NCBI GenBank assembly: GCA_028289345.1
Contig: JANQQL010000046.1
Location: 1 to 50,887 of the forward strand
Length of the DNA stretch: 50,887 nt
DNA from: Planctomycetota bacterium
GTDB lineage: Bacteria > Planctomycetota > B15-G4 > SIAN01
Reading direction: 5' to 3'
How positions within the stretch are numbered: position 1 is the stretch's first letter; every line of letters starts with the position of its first letter. The translations under genes were made by a program, and so were the position numbers. The notes below the pieces were generated by a model. It had not been told where the DNA came from, searched no databases, and saw only the letters and a program-made list of their open reading frames with translations. Below, piece after piece: positions 9,089 to 17,790 of this stretch.

Positions 9089-9181
9089 AGACCCGAGCGG
9101 AAAGTGCATCCTGTTCCGGAGAGTCGGGGAGGCTACCTCCGACGACGATGGTGACCTTTGAACGATTCCATGAGGTGATCC

Positions 9182-9715
9182 ATGGCACAGCGAGAGGAGA
9201 TTGATCTCCTGCGGCACTTCCTGGCCGCTCTTGCTTATCGCACCCAGAAGGCGGTGCGGGGGGCTCCTTCGTCGTACCCAGACTACCGCGTCGCCGTCAA
9301 TGTGCGAACTCCTCACGAACTCGTTTGGCACATGACCGGAGTCATTGGCTACGCAGTGAGCCTTTATGGCAAGGAGCCGTGGCAGCCCGATCGACTGCCG
9401 ACTTTCGAGGCCGAGCTTCAGCGATTCCATGCCACCCTCGTGAGCCTCTCCCATCAATTGGAGTCTCGCGGACTTCCACCCGAAGTGACGCCGGAACAAC
9501 TGCTACAGGGCCCGCTCGCGGATGCCATGACCCACGCGGGCCAGCTTGCCTTGTTGCGGCGCTGTGAAGGAACGCCGGTCCCTCCGGAGAACTTCCTTCT
9601 TGCCGAGATCGATCGGGGCAACGTCGGCGCGGAGCAAGCCATGCCGAAAGCGCCGAAAACCGGTTGGCGACCCGACCAACCTCCTCCGGCGCCGGGACGT
9701 CCCCTCGAGAGTTAG
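9182..9715 (+). CDS. DinB-like four-helix-bundle protein
   Basis: A 177-residue soluble protein with the DinB/YfiT superfamily layout. The histidines in TPHELVWHMTG and in ADAMTHAGQLALLRR sit where the family binds a divalent metal, and GQLALLRR is the usual helix-3 signature. DinB superfamily members include thiol-dependent transferases and many proteins of unknown role. The ATG follows a GAGGTGA ribosome-binding site at 9172-9178. The C-terminal 30 residues are Pro-rich and probably disordered. It sits about 95 nt downstream of the sulfatase-like gene and converges on glmS. The context gives no hint of substrate. Confidence 0.72.
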   Translation: MAQREEIDLLRHFLAALAYRTQKAVRGAPSSYPDYRVAVNVRTPHELVWHMTGVIGYAVSLYGKEPWQPDRLPTFEAELQRFHATLVSLSHQLESRGLPPEVTPEQLLQGPLADAMTHAGQLALLRRCEGTPVPPENFLLAEIDRGNVGAEQAMPKAPKTGWRPDQPPPAPGRPLES

Positions 9716-9813
9716 ACAACGGAATCGATGGGGATTGCCGGGATCTCACATCGGGCGGATCACCAAGTCAAGCGTCTGGGGGCGTGCTGGATTGCTCGGC
9801 CCGCGGTTCCGGT

Positions 9814-12162
9814 TCAATCCACGGTGATGGATTTGGAGACGTTCTTCGGCACGTCGGGGTGGACGCCGTGCTGTTCGATCTGGCGTCGGTTGAGCAGCTT
9901 CATCTTGGCGATCGACATCTTGAGGGCCAGGAGCTGAAGGACGGTGGTGGCCTGATAAACGAACAGGTCCGGGTCCTGAGTCGAAGGAACCCGCAGGAAG
10001 CTGCCCGTGTAGTTCTTGACGTTGGCGGGAACCCCTTCCACCGCCCGCCGCAACCCTTCGTGATCTTGGGCGATCAAAAAAATGTCCGCGCCGCGGATCT
10101 TGTGGGTGTGAATCTGGCTGATGGTGATCTTGAGGTCGCGCTCCACCGGCCCGCACAGGAAAACCAGCGGGTAGTTGGTGAAGTACTGCTCGAGGTCGAA
10201 AGGACCTCTTGCTCCGGCCGCTTCTTCGAGTTCCTTCAGCGAGTAGATCGTGTTCTTTCCAAGGATGGTGTTCGGCCCGTGTTTGAACTCGGCCGCGTCG
10301 TAGCCTTCGCAGTGATTGAGCACGACTTCCCGAACTTTCAGAGCTCCTTCTTTGGCGAGGCCCAGATGGGAGGTCCCCAGTATGTGCATCGAGGCCTTGA
10401 GGTAGAGCTGGTCCGCGATCTCCTGGACGTCCGAGGCGACCGCTTCCAGCGTTTCCGCAATGACCTGCTTGGCCTGCTCCAACCGTTGTCTGGCTTGGTC
10501 CAAAGGCATGACCGCGGCGCAGGCAAGCAAATGAAACAGGGCGACTTGGTTGGTGAACGACTTGGTTGCCGCGACCGCGATCTCCGGCCCACAGAGGACT
10601 GGGAGGTAGAAGTCGGATTTCTCTCGAGGAATGGTCGACAGTTCGTTGTTCACGAGGGAGATCAACGGGATGTCCGCTCCGTGCTGATCACGGATCTCTT
10701 GAAAGATGTCAAGGAGGTCTTTGGTTTCTCCGGACTGACTCACGCCCAAGACCAAGTCGTGACGGCCCAGGGAGCGCAGGAAGCACGACCGAAACATGCC
10801 CGGGTTGGCGGGGATCACGGAGAGTCCGGCGATCTGATTGAACAAGCCGCTGCCCACCAGAATCGCGTGGTAAGAAGTGCCCGATCCCACGGCGTAGATT
10901 CGTCCTCCTGCTTCCTGGCAACGTTGCATGCGTTGGGTGAGCTGCTCGCGATGGGCTGTGACCCGCCGCTTCTTTTTCCACACCAGGAGTTGATCGATCA
11001 GATGCAGGGCGGGTGCGTGCTCGGCGCGGAGACCGGCCAGCTCACTCAGAAAAGAGTCTTCTTCCGAAACGAATCCGGCATTCGGGGCGAGGGTTGCCGT
11101 CGCTTCCGCCTTCCGTTGCTGAATGAACGGGCTGTCCACCAGCTGGTCGAGCTGTTGTTGAAGCTGGGAAGCCTCAAACACTTCGTAGAGCCGAAGGAAA
11201 CCGTCGATCAGCTCCTTGCATTGGGATTCGCGCGCTTCGAACGCGGCGAACAGCGACTCTTCCTCGGCGGTGGGGAAGTAGTACTGAAGCAGGCGATTCA
11301 AATTTTCGTCGCTGCTGTGGATCTCTTGCTCCATGAAGTATCGGTATTCGGGAGCCAGGCCAATGTCCGCGACGTTGAAGCGTGAACGCCGTAGGCCGGG
11401 ACGGTGTTGCAGCTCTTCATTCAAGGAAAAGACGAAATAGTCGCTCTCGGTGAAGTACAGGCCTTCGCCTTCCTCCAGGGGAATCAAGAAGCGAGTTTTG
11501 GACAACACCGAGGTCAGGTCCGAAGACACCACGATGAACTCGCCGTGGGTGTCTTTCCCCAACCCCGCATACAGTGACGAGCCGGCCTTCAGGGCATAAA
11601 TGCCGGGGCGTTCCGGAAAAGACACGCAGGCGGCGAAGGAACCTTCCATGCGCTGGCACGCGGCGCGGATCCCGGCCAGGGTGGCGCGCCGATGCTCTTC
11701 CTCATTGGTGACCGGTTGGGCGGCGACGACTTCGTCGTAACAGTGCTCGATGGTGTGGACAAGCATCTCGCCATCATTGTCCGAGAGAACCTGGTGCCCT
11801 TGGGCATGGAGGAACTCCTTCAATTGGTCCGTGTTCGAAAGGTTGCCGTTGTGAGCACCGACCAAGTGGTGACGACAAGACATCTCGTGGGGTTGGGCGT
11901 TCTCGTCGGTCACCGCGCCATAGGTCGCCCAGCGAACTTGTCCGACGAAGCGTTGGCCCGTGTCCTCTTCCAGGCGGAGTTCCTCAGCCACCTTGGTGGG
12001 GGAGCCGACCTTCTTCTTCAGGTCCACGCCGCCGTCCCCGTCGAAGAACGCGGCTCCGGTCGAGTCGTAGCCTCGGTACTCCAAACGACGCAGCAGCGCC
12101 GTCGCCTCTTTCCCCAAAGCGGGGTTGTGGGTCCCGTAGACAATGCCAACCACTCCGCACAT
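9814..12162 (-). CDS. glmS: Glutamine-fructose-6-phosphate aminotransferase, enlarged form
   Basis: GlmS makes glucosamine-6-phosphate from fructose-6-phosphate and glutamine, the first step to UDP-GlcNAc. The protein starts MCGVVGIVYG, so Cys2 becomes the N-terminal nucleophile of the glutaminase domain; RRLEYRGYDSTG, GQVRWATYG and AHNGNLSN follow. The isomerase half has two SIS domains, with GSGTSYHA, VSQSGETKD, GPEIAVAATKSFTNQ and the closing PKNVSKSITVD tail. At 782 residues it is about 170 longer than typical GlmS (about 610). Most of the extra length is a charged, probably helical insertion at roughly residues 280-415, between the YRYFMEQEI element and the first SIS domain. The active-site motifs look intact, so an active enzyme is likely. 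Confidence 0.92.
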   Translation of the reverse strand: MCGVVGIVYGTHNPALGKEATALLRRLEYRGYDSTGAAFFDGDGGVDLKKKVGSPTKVAEELRLEEDTGQRFVGQVRWATYGAVTDENAQPHEMSCRHHLVGAHNGNLSNTDQLKEFLHAQGHQVLSDNDGEMLVHTIEHCYDEVVAAQPVTNEEEHRRATLAGIRAACQRMEGSFAACVSFPERPGIYALKAGSSLYAGLGKDTHGEFIVVSSDLTSVLSKTRFLIPLEEGEGLYFTESDYFVFSLNEELQHRPGLRRSRFNVADIGLAPEYRYFMEQEIHSSDENLNRLLQYYFPTAEEESLFAAFEARESQCKELIDGFLRLYEVFEASQLQQQLDQLVDSPFIQQRKAEATATLAPNAGFVSEEDSFLSELAGLRAEHAPALHLIDQLLVWKKKRRVTAHREQLTQRMQRCQEAGGRIYAVGSGTSYHAILVGSGLFNQIAGLSVIPANPGMFRSCFLRSLGRHDLVLGVSQSGETKDLLDIFQEIRDQHGADIPLISLVNNELSTIPREKSDFYLPVLCGPEIAVAATKSFTNQVALFHLLACAAVMPLDQARQRLEQAKQVIAETLEAVASDVQEIADQLYLKASMHILGTSHLGLAKEGALKVREVVLNHCEGYDAAEFKHGPNTILGKNTIYSLKELEEAAGARGPFDLEQYFTNYPLVFLCGPVERDLKITISQIHTHKIRGADIFLIAQDHEGLRRAVEGVPANVKNYTGSFLRVPSTQDPDLFVYQATTVLQLLALKMSIAKMKLLNRRQIEQHGVHPDVPKNVSKSITVD

Positions 12163-12205
12163 GCGGTTCTCCGTGATTCCATGGGGCTTCGAGTGTCGCG
12201 GGAGA

Positions 12206-14350
12206 CTACTCGAGGATCTTCAGCTCGCTTTGGCCTTCTGTGACTTCCAGGAAGGAGTCCAGGGGGACCTCGGAGAACACCTGGGTGGTTTGCGAGGTTG
12301 GCCAGTGCACTTCGAGGGCAACGATGCGATCGGCCTTTCCCAGACCGATCTCGCAGCGCAGAGGGTTGGCACCGAAGCTCCCTCCGCTGTTGACCCGGGA
12401 CTGAATGGTACGGCGAGAAGCGCCGCTGTCGACGGTCACCGCGACTCGCGCACCGATGGCGGACCGATTGGTGCGGGTGCCGTGAAGCTTGACGACCAGA
12501 AAGTGGTTGCCGAATCCCGGGTTCTGGAACAGCACGTCCGTATAGCCATCTCCCGGAAAAGCACCGCCGAGCTGATGGAACAGGTCCTGGTCGCCATCCT
12601 GATCGAAATCTGCAAAGACGACCGCGTGTCCCTTCTGAAGATGTCCGACCCGTGCCGCCGCGCTGACGTCACGGAACCCCTGGCCTTCGTCGTTCATGTA
12701 GAGGACGTTGGGCATCAGGCCTTCGTAGCGCGGGTATCCGGTTCCCAAGTAGAAGTCCGGGTAGCCGTCGTAGTTGAGATCTCCGAAGTTTGCACCCATG
12801 GGTGCGGTGCGCAGGGTGAGTCCAGAGCGAAGGGCCCGGTTCTCGAAGCCACCCTTTCCGTCGTTGTGGTACAGGCCGTGGGGTTCCGCATCCGTTGGCA
12901 ATCCTAGATAGCTCTCCGCGACGGAGGAAAGGACTTGCCAGTAAGTCGATACGAACAGGTCGAGGTGACCATCGTTGTCGTAATCCCAGAACCAAACGGG
13001 AAAGCTTCGGACGGGGCCGGTGACGCCGAGCTTCGGTGCGACGTCCTGGAACTTGCGGTTTCCCTCGTTGCGATACAGCCGATTGTTTTCTCCCTGATTC
13101 GACACGTACAGATCGGGGTCGCCATCGTTGTCGTAGTCGCCGAAGCAGACGCCCTTGGTGAATCCCAAATTCTCGACCCCGGCCTGTTTCGCGATGTCTC
13201 GGAATGTGCCATCGCCCAAGTTTTCGAACAACTGGCAGGCGTCGCCGCGCTCGCCGGAATTCTCGTTGCCGATGTAGAGGTCCAAGTCGCCGTCATTGTC
13301 AATGTCCGCGAATGCGGCGGTCTGGGTGGGATGGTGGGACTCTCCCAGTCCGGCATCGAAGGTGACGTCTTGGAAGGTTCCGTCACCCTGGTTTCGAAGC
13401 AGGGAGTTGGGGTGGCCGCCGGCTTTGCCGAGCCAGGCGCCGCGCAGAATCAACACGTCTACGAATCCGTCGTTGTCGTAGTCTCCCTGAATCAGATTGA
13501 GCCCGCCCAAGATTCCGATCAGCCCGGCTTCTTCGGTTCGCTCTCGAAACCCCTGCTCTCCTTCGTTGCGGAAGTAGCGGACCTGCCCCGCGGGATCGAA
13601 GGTCGAGGTCAGGAAGTCCAAGTCGTGATCGTTGTCGAAGTCTTCGAAAGTCGCTCCCCCGCTCAGGCTGAACGTGTTGAGCCCGAGTTGCGGGGCGATG
13701 TCCGGGAACGCCGGGAACTCGCCTCGGGAATCGAAACGCTCCGGAGGAATGAGATGTCGCTTGGGAACTCCGTCCGGATACTCACCCAGAGTCATGTGGG
13801 CGATGTTCAGAAGCCAGCGCGCGGCTAGGTCGTCGGGAATTCTTTTCAGAATCTCAGTCAAGCATGCCGCGGCTTGGCGAGCGCTTGTCGGGTGCTGGTG
13901 GACGCCGGAAGCTTGGATGGGAAACAAACAGCTTTCCGTGGCGTGCTCGGAAACACAGTTACGATTCTCTGCCTCGCGAAGGTAGGCGATGGCGAGTTCG
14001 AACTGTGTGTGTCGCCACTCGGCAGGCGTGATGCTCGTGAGTTGGGGGAGAAGGCGGCGGGCTTCTTCGTGAAGCTCGATGGCGCGGGCGGTGTTTCCGA
14101 GCCGCAGCTCCTGGCGTCCCAAGCGTCGGCACAGTTTCCAACGGCGGGAGCCGGCGTTGGCCGGGAGCTCTTCCAGGGCCTGTCTCAACTCGGTGGCGCG
14201 CCCCAGTCCATGCCACGGATTCTCCGTGGGAGTGCGACGGACGATGTCGGCAAGGACCGCGACCATTCGGTCGTGCGAGGAGACCGACGCACTTTCTTCC
14301 TCTGCGGCGATCGCCGCAACCGCCAGGACCGTCGGCAAGAAAAAGGGCAT
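12206..14350 (-). CDS. CRTAC1-like secreted FG-GAP/VCBS repeat protein with ASPIC/UnbV domain
   Basis: The 714-residue protein opens with a signal-peptide-like MPFFLPTVLAVAAIAA. The next 170 or so residues are helical and TPR-like. Then come several FG-GAP/VCBS repeats with calcium-binding D-x-D-x-D-G-x-x-D loops (DFDNDHDLDF, DYDNDGFVDV, DIDNDGDLDL, DYDNDGDPDL, DYDNDGHLDL, DFDQDGDQDL), expected to form a beta-propeller. The last 110 residues match the ASPIC/UnbV domain (VVKLHGTRTNRSAIGARV, VNSGGSFGA, VHWPTSQ). The layout matches CRTAC1-like proteins common in Planctomycetota. I prefer ATG 14350 over the GTG at 14353. Function is unknown; surface binding is an inference. Confidence 0.88.
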   Translation of the reverse strand: MPFFLPTVLAVAAIAAEEESASVSSHDRMVAVLADIVRRTPTENPWHGLGRATELRQALEELPANAGSRRWKLCRRLGRQELRLGNTARAIELHEEARRLLPQLTSITPAEWRHTQFELAIAYLREAENRNCVSEHATESCLFPIQASGVHQHPTSARQAAACLTEILKRIPDDLAARWLLNIAHMTLGEYPDGVPKRHLIPPERFDSRGEFPAFPDIAPQLGLNTFSLSGGATFEDFDNDHDLDFLTSTFDPAGQVRYFRNEGEQGFRERTEEAGLIGILGGLNLIQGDYDNDGFVDVLILRGAWLGKAGGHPNSLLRNQGDGTFQDVTFDAGLGESHHPTQTAAFADIDNDGDLDLYIGNENSGERGDACQLFENLGDGTFRDIAKQAGVENLGFTKGVCFGDYDNDGDPDLYVSNQGENNRLYRNEGNRKFQDVAPKLGVTGPVRSFPVWFWDYDNDGHLDLFVSTYWQVLSSVAESYLGLPTDAEPHGLYHNDGKGGFENRALRSGLTLRTAPMGANFGDLNYDGYPDFYLGTGYPRYEGLMPNVLYMNDEGQGFRDVSAAARVGHLQKGHAVVFADFDQDGDQDLFHQLGGAFPGDGYTDVLFQNPGFGNHFLVVKLHGTRTNRSAIGARVAVTVDSGASRRTIQSRVNSGGSFGANPLRCEIGLGKADRIVALEVHWPTSQTTQVFSEVPLDSFLEVTEGQSELKILE

Positions 14351-14559
14351 CACGGTTCAGGGTTCCTCGGGCGCCGTGGGCTGGGGGAGGGACACCGCTG
14401 GGGCATGGCAAACTCCACGGGAAAACGAGTCAGGGGTCGGCGATGCTAACCGCTGGGCCGGCGGATCCCGGGGTAGGGCAACCGGTGCTGGTTCCGCGTG
14501 GAGCGGCCACTCCACTCGACGACCCATTGCGCTGGGGTCCCCCGGGGGCTAGTACGCTT

Positions 14560-14632
14560 CTCGACCTGAGTCGCGAGAGACCCCCTCGCGATGCGGGGGA
14601 AGCCCCCGCTTTCTTTCCCGAGTCTGGAATCG
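14560..14632 (+). promoter_or_regulatory. ribA leader with competing hairpins (attenuator candidate)
   Basis: GCGGGGG at 14593-14599, a three-base loop and CCCCCGC at 14603-14609 form a perfect 7-bp GC stem followed by TTTCTTT at 14610-14616. This is the form of an intrinsic terminator, yet it lies only 16 nt before the chosen ribA start. The CCCCC run at 14581-14585 could instead pair with the same GGGGG, giving a mutually exclusive structure. No FMN-riboswitch (RFN) consensus is visible, so any control would be by another signal. If ribA started at the ATG at 14591, the hairpin would be coding. Confidence 0.4.
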
Positions 14633-15301
14633 ATGTCGGAACGAAACGGCAGTTCTTCGAAAGTCAAAGGCGAACCAGGTCCGGACCAACCGTCGTTGGT
14701 CTTCGAAGACCTGGAGCTCTCGGTGGCCGCGGAGATCCCCACGCAACACGGGGTCTTTGCCATGCGTTCGATTCGGGACGCGGACGGCACGGAGCACGCG
14801 GTTCTGTACCGAGGGATCCCCAGCCGCGGGCGAGCGGTGCCGGTGCGCATTCATTCGGAGTGCCTGACCAGCGAGGTCTTTCATTCCCTTCGTTGCGACT
14901 GTCGCGAGCAGCTTGAGTCGGCGTTGCAACACATCGTGCGCCAGGATTGTGGGGCGCTGATCTACTTGCGCCAGGAAGGACGCGGGATCGGCTTGTTCAA
15001 CAAGATCCGAGCTTATGCGCTGCAGGACCAAGGTCGGGACACGGTCGAGGCCAATACCGACCTGGGTCTTCCCGAGGATTCTCGTTCCTATGAGATCGCC
15101 GTCAAAGTGCTCCGCGCGTTGGGCATCTCGTCGGTGCAGCTATTGACCAACAATCCGCTCAAGATCCAAGCGTTGCAGCAGACCGGGATCGAGGTCGCCG
15201 AGCGAATCCCCATTGCCACTCCGCCGACGCCGTACAACGATCACTACTTGCGGACCAAGAAGAGCAAGATGGATCATCTGTTGTTCGATTCCCCGGAATG
15301 A
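14633..15301 (+). CDS. ribA: GTP cyclohydrolase II
   Basis: RibA opens and decarbonylates GTP, the committed step of riboflavin synthesis. The 222-residue protein has the zinc Cys set in HSECLTSEVFHSLRCDCREQL, RQEGRGIGLFNKIRAYALQD with the catalytic Arg, EANTDLGLPEDSRSYEIA, and LTNNPLKI. It is the stand-alone RibA type, with no RibB (DHBP synthase) domain at the N-terminus. The start ATG 14633 leaves about 30 non-conserved residues before the enzyme core; an alternative ATG at 14591 would add 14 more and turn the terminator-like hairpin into coding sequence. It is followed 27 nt later by a RibD-type reductase, consistent with a riboflavin-pathway pair. Confidence 0.93.
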   Translation: MSERNGSSSKVKGEPGPDQPSLVFEDLELSVAAEIPTQHGVFAMRSIRDADGTEHAVLYRGIPSRGRAVPVRIHSECLTSEVFHSLRCDCREQLESALQHIVRQDCGALIYLRQEGRGIGLFNKIRAYALQDQGRDTVEANTDLGLPEDSRSYEIAVKVLRALGISSVQLLTNNPLKIQALQQTGIEVAERIPIATPPTPYNDHYLRTKKSKMDHLLFDSPE

Positions 15302-15328
15302 TCTCGATGGGCAAGCAGGCCTGCTAGC

Positions 15329-16069
15329 ATGGGGAGCATGCCGGGGACTGAGTTGATTCTCGAGCGCGCTCAGCGCGTCATCGAAGCTTGCGGGCGCGCC
15401 GATCGTCCTTGCGCCACCTTGTCGTACGCCCAAAGCCTGGATGGCTGCATCACGGCTCAGGCCGGCGAGTCCACCCGCATCAGTGGCGAGGAGTCCATGG
15501 TGTTGACCCATCAGCTGCGCGCGGCGCATCAGGCGATCCTGGTGGGGGTCGGCACCGTGTTGGTGGACGACCCGCGCCTGGATGTTCGCCTGACGGAGGG
15601 TCAGGATCCGCGGGTGGTGATCGTCGACAGCGGACTCCGTACCCCGACCCATGCCCGTTGTTTGCAGCTCGAACGCGCTACTCCGTGGATCGCGACGACC
15701 TCGCGTGCCTCGGAAGAATCCCGAGAGCGTTTGCAGCAGGTGGGGGCGAGGGTGGTCACCACCGCTCAAAACTCGACGGGAGGCGTCGATCTGGAAGAGG
15801 TTCTTCGCCAGCTCGCAGCCGAAGGCGTTCGCTCGGTCATGATCGAAGGGGGAGCGGGCATCATCACCAGCATGTTGGCGGCCGGATTGGCAGATCAGGT
15901 GGTCTTGACCATTGCGCCGACGATGTTGGGTGGCGTGCGTGCCGTGCAGGATCTTCGGCAGTTGGGGAGCGCGGACCTGCGGCCGCGGCTGGAACAGGTG
16001 ACGACCCACCCGCTTGGCGACGACTGGATTGTCCATGGGGTGTTTCGGGGCCACGGAATGACCAGCTGA
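15329..16069 (+). CDS. RibD C-terminal-domain reductase (5-amino-6-ribosylaminouracil phosphate reductase type)
   Basis: A 246-residue stand-alone version of the RibD reductase domain, with a dihydrofolate-reductase-like fold. ATLSYAQSLDGCITAQ, AILVGVGTVLVDDPRLDVR and VMIEGGAGIITSMLAAGLADQ are the expected substrate and NADPH-binding segments. The deaminase half of classic bifunctional RibD is absent here. It lies directly after ribA, which supports a riboflavin role over a general pyrimidine reductase. A second in-frame ATG at 15338 is possible. A perfect 12-bp palindrome AGCAGGCCTGCT lies at 15314-15325 just before the start. The stop overlaps the start of the next gene (TGATG), suggesting coupling. 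Confidence 0.86.
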   Translation: MGSMPGTELILERAQRVIEACGRADRPCATLSYAQSLDGCITAQAGESTRISGEESMVLTHQLRAAHQAILVGVGTVLVDDPRLDVRLTEGQDPRVVIVDSGLRTPTHARCLQLERATPWIATTSRASEESRERLQQVGARVVTTAQNSTGGVDLEEVLRQLAAEGVRSVMIEGGAGIITSMLAAGLADQVVLTIAPTMLGGVRAVQDLRQLGSADLRPRLEQVTTHPLGDDWIVHGVFRGHGMTS

Positions 16070-17607
16070 TGCGAGGAACTCCGGAGCGCCCACGCTGCCT
16101 CGCGGTTTCTCTCTGGGTCTTCGTCCTTCTCGTCGGTTTGGCGTTTCGGCACTTGCCGAGAGGGATCTCTGGAGGGGATCCCGGGGATCTGCAGATGGCC
16201 TGCGCCACGTTCGGCATCGCCCACCCGCCGGGATACCTCGGCTTCGCTGGCGTCGGTTGGCTGGCGATTCAAATCCTGCCGTTCCTCGATCCTGCGTTGG
16301 TCGTGTCCCTGGGTTGCCTGCTGTCCATGGCGGGTGGGCTCGCGATTTTGACCTGGATCCTGGCCCGAAGCGGCATGCATCCGTCGATCGCCGCAATGCT
16401 GGGGTTGTCCCCGTTCTTCTTGGATCTGGTATGGCTCAACATGATCGAGGCGGAAGTCTACGCCCCGGCCTTCTTCACTCTTACGGTCGCTACCGTGAGC
16501 TTCTTGCGATTTTTGCAGCGTGGGACAGGGCTCTGGTTGTGGGTCGCCGCGGCTTCCCTTGGGTTCCTGGCGGCCAATCGTCCTCCGGCGTTGTTGTACC
16601 TGGCCGGGTGGATTCCCGCGTTGCTTCTGGCCGAGCGCGCACCCAAGGTGGCCGGCACCTTGACCGGCTCTCGTGTATGGAGAGCCTCCGCGGTGTTCAC
16701 CGGGAGTTTGGCGCTGATCTTGGTGTTGACCGTTGCGCGGGACTCCCCTCAGGCCCCGTACAACTATGTGCAGGCGTACTCGGAGGTCTTCCCGGAACTG
16801 CCGGAGGTTGAAGACGGGTTCTCGGCGCGGATGGTGCGACTCTGGTGGTTGATCAGCGGCAAGCAGTTCCGTCACTTGTTCGAATTCGATCCCGCCCAAC
16901 TGGGAGACGAGGCGTCCAATCTGGCGGTTCGCTTCGGATTCACCGAGCAGGGTCTGTTCGTGGCGCTGATCGTACTCGGAGCTCTGTTGGTCGCCCTTGC
17001 TTGGCGACGCTCGCCGCCGAACGCCTTGGTCGCACTCGGCATCGGCGGAGGGATGCTTGCATTCTTGGCGTACTTCCAGGTTTCAGGGCCGACCGCCAAT
17101 CGACTGCCAGCATTGGTCGCTGGCGCGGTCGCGTTGGCAACAGCCTGCGGTCCGCGCTTGCAGTTCTCCTCGCCTCGCGGGTCGGGACTCTGCTGGGGAG
17201 CGCTGCTCGGAACTTCCGTCGCGGTCGTGGTGTTTGGTGGGCAGCGATCTTCCGAGGTGTCCTTTCGCCGCCACCCGCTGGAACTGTCGGATGCTCGTCC
17301 GTTCTTGGAAACCCTTCGCTTCCAGGATCTGCCGCCGCGAGCAATTCTCCTGTGTGAGTGGAATCACCGTGCGCCGTTGGAGTACGCGCGAATCGTGCAG
17401 TCTGGCCGACTCGATGTGAAAATCGTCACCGCCGATCGAGATCGGTGGCTTCGCCTCGCCCAACAAGGGGTCGCGACCGGGCCCGTGTTCTTCACCGAAC
17501 GGGTGGAGCTTCCCGAGGGCTGGTCCTACGCCCCTTGGCGAAATCTCTGGCAACCAGTTCGACCCGGGATCATCGAGCCGGTTCGCGCGCCCGACGCCTC
17601 GGGCTGA
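16069..17607 (+). CDS. DUF2723-family multi-pass membrane protein
   Basis: A 512-residue integral membrane protein. The N-terminal run with GGDPGDLQMACATFGIAHPP, a loop acidic residue, and WLNMIEAEVYAP match the DUF2723 (TMEM260-like) family, which has a GT-C-like membrane topology and is associated with sugar transfer from lipid carriers. About ten hydrophobic segments fill residues 10-390. The C-terminal 120 residues are soluble (LLCEWNHRAPLEYAR) and probably periplasmic. The ATG overlaps the reductase stop by one base, so the gene is translated in series with ribA and the reductase, although no link to riboflavin is evident. The frame is open far upstream, but that part is antisense-like shadow over the reductase gene. 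Confidence 0.8.
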   Translation: MRGTPERPRCLAVSLWVFVLLVGLAFRHLPRGISGGDPGDLQMACATFGIAHPPGYLGFAGVGWLAIQILPFLDPALVVSLGCLLSMAGGLAILTWILARSGMHPSIAAMLGLSPFFLDLVWLNMIEAEVYAPAFFTLTVATVSFLRFLQRGTGLWLWVAAASLGFLAANRPPALLYLAGWIPALLLAERAPKVAGTLTGSRVWRASAVFTGSLALILVLTVARDSPQAPYNYVQAYSEVFPELPEVEDGFSARMVRLWWLISGKQFRHLFEFDPAQLGDEASNLAVRFGFTEQGLFVALIVLGALLVALAWRRSPPNALVALGIGGGMLAFLAYFQVSGPTANRLPALVAGAVALATACGPRLQFSSPRGSGLCWGALLGTSVAVVVFGGQRSSEVSFRRHPLELSDARPFLETLRFQDLPPRAILLCEWNHRAPLEYARIVQSGRLDVKIVTADRDRWLRLAQQGVATGPVFFTERVELPEGWSYAPWRNLWQPVRPGIIEPVRAPDASG

Positions 17608-17639
17608 TCGGGGAAACTCGCTCGCAGGCCATGGAAGAA

Positions 17640-17755
17640 GCCCTCGGATGGCCGATCGAGAGACTCTCCTGTCCGCCGAGGAGTCGGACCTCAGGCGATT
17701 CACGGGATTCGTCAAAGACTCGAGGACCAAGACGGAGGCGAGAACGTCCGATCCG
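17640..17755. repeat. Intergenic repeat copy B (convergent gap)
   Basis: This is the partner of the repeat at 4723-4830, sharing the GGATTCGTC...GACTCGAG...TCCGAT order with small indels. It too lies between two converging genes. It carries a GAGAGACTCTC palindrome at 17659-17669 that can fold with a short loop; the same palindrome recurs at 26405-26415 in a third convergent gap. Confidence 0.4.
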
Positions 17756-17790
17756 GCGCCGAAGGACTTTTTCGACGGCCAGCGAGGAGT

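Noticed and set aside
9664..11385. A 573-codon forward open frame over glmS
   Set aside because: It is antisense to conserved GlmS motifs and shows no domain of its own.
14354..14632. FMN riboswitch (RFN element) upstream of ribA
   Set aside because: The conserved RFN blocks are not present. Only simple hairpins are seen.
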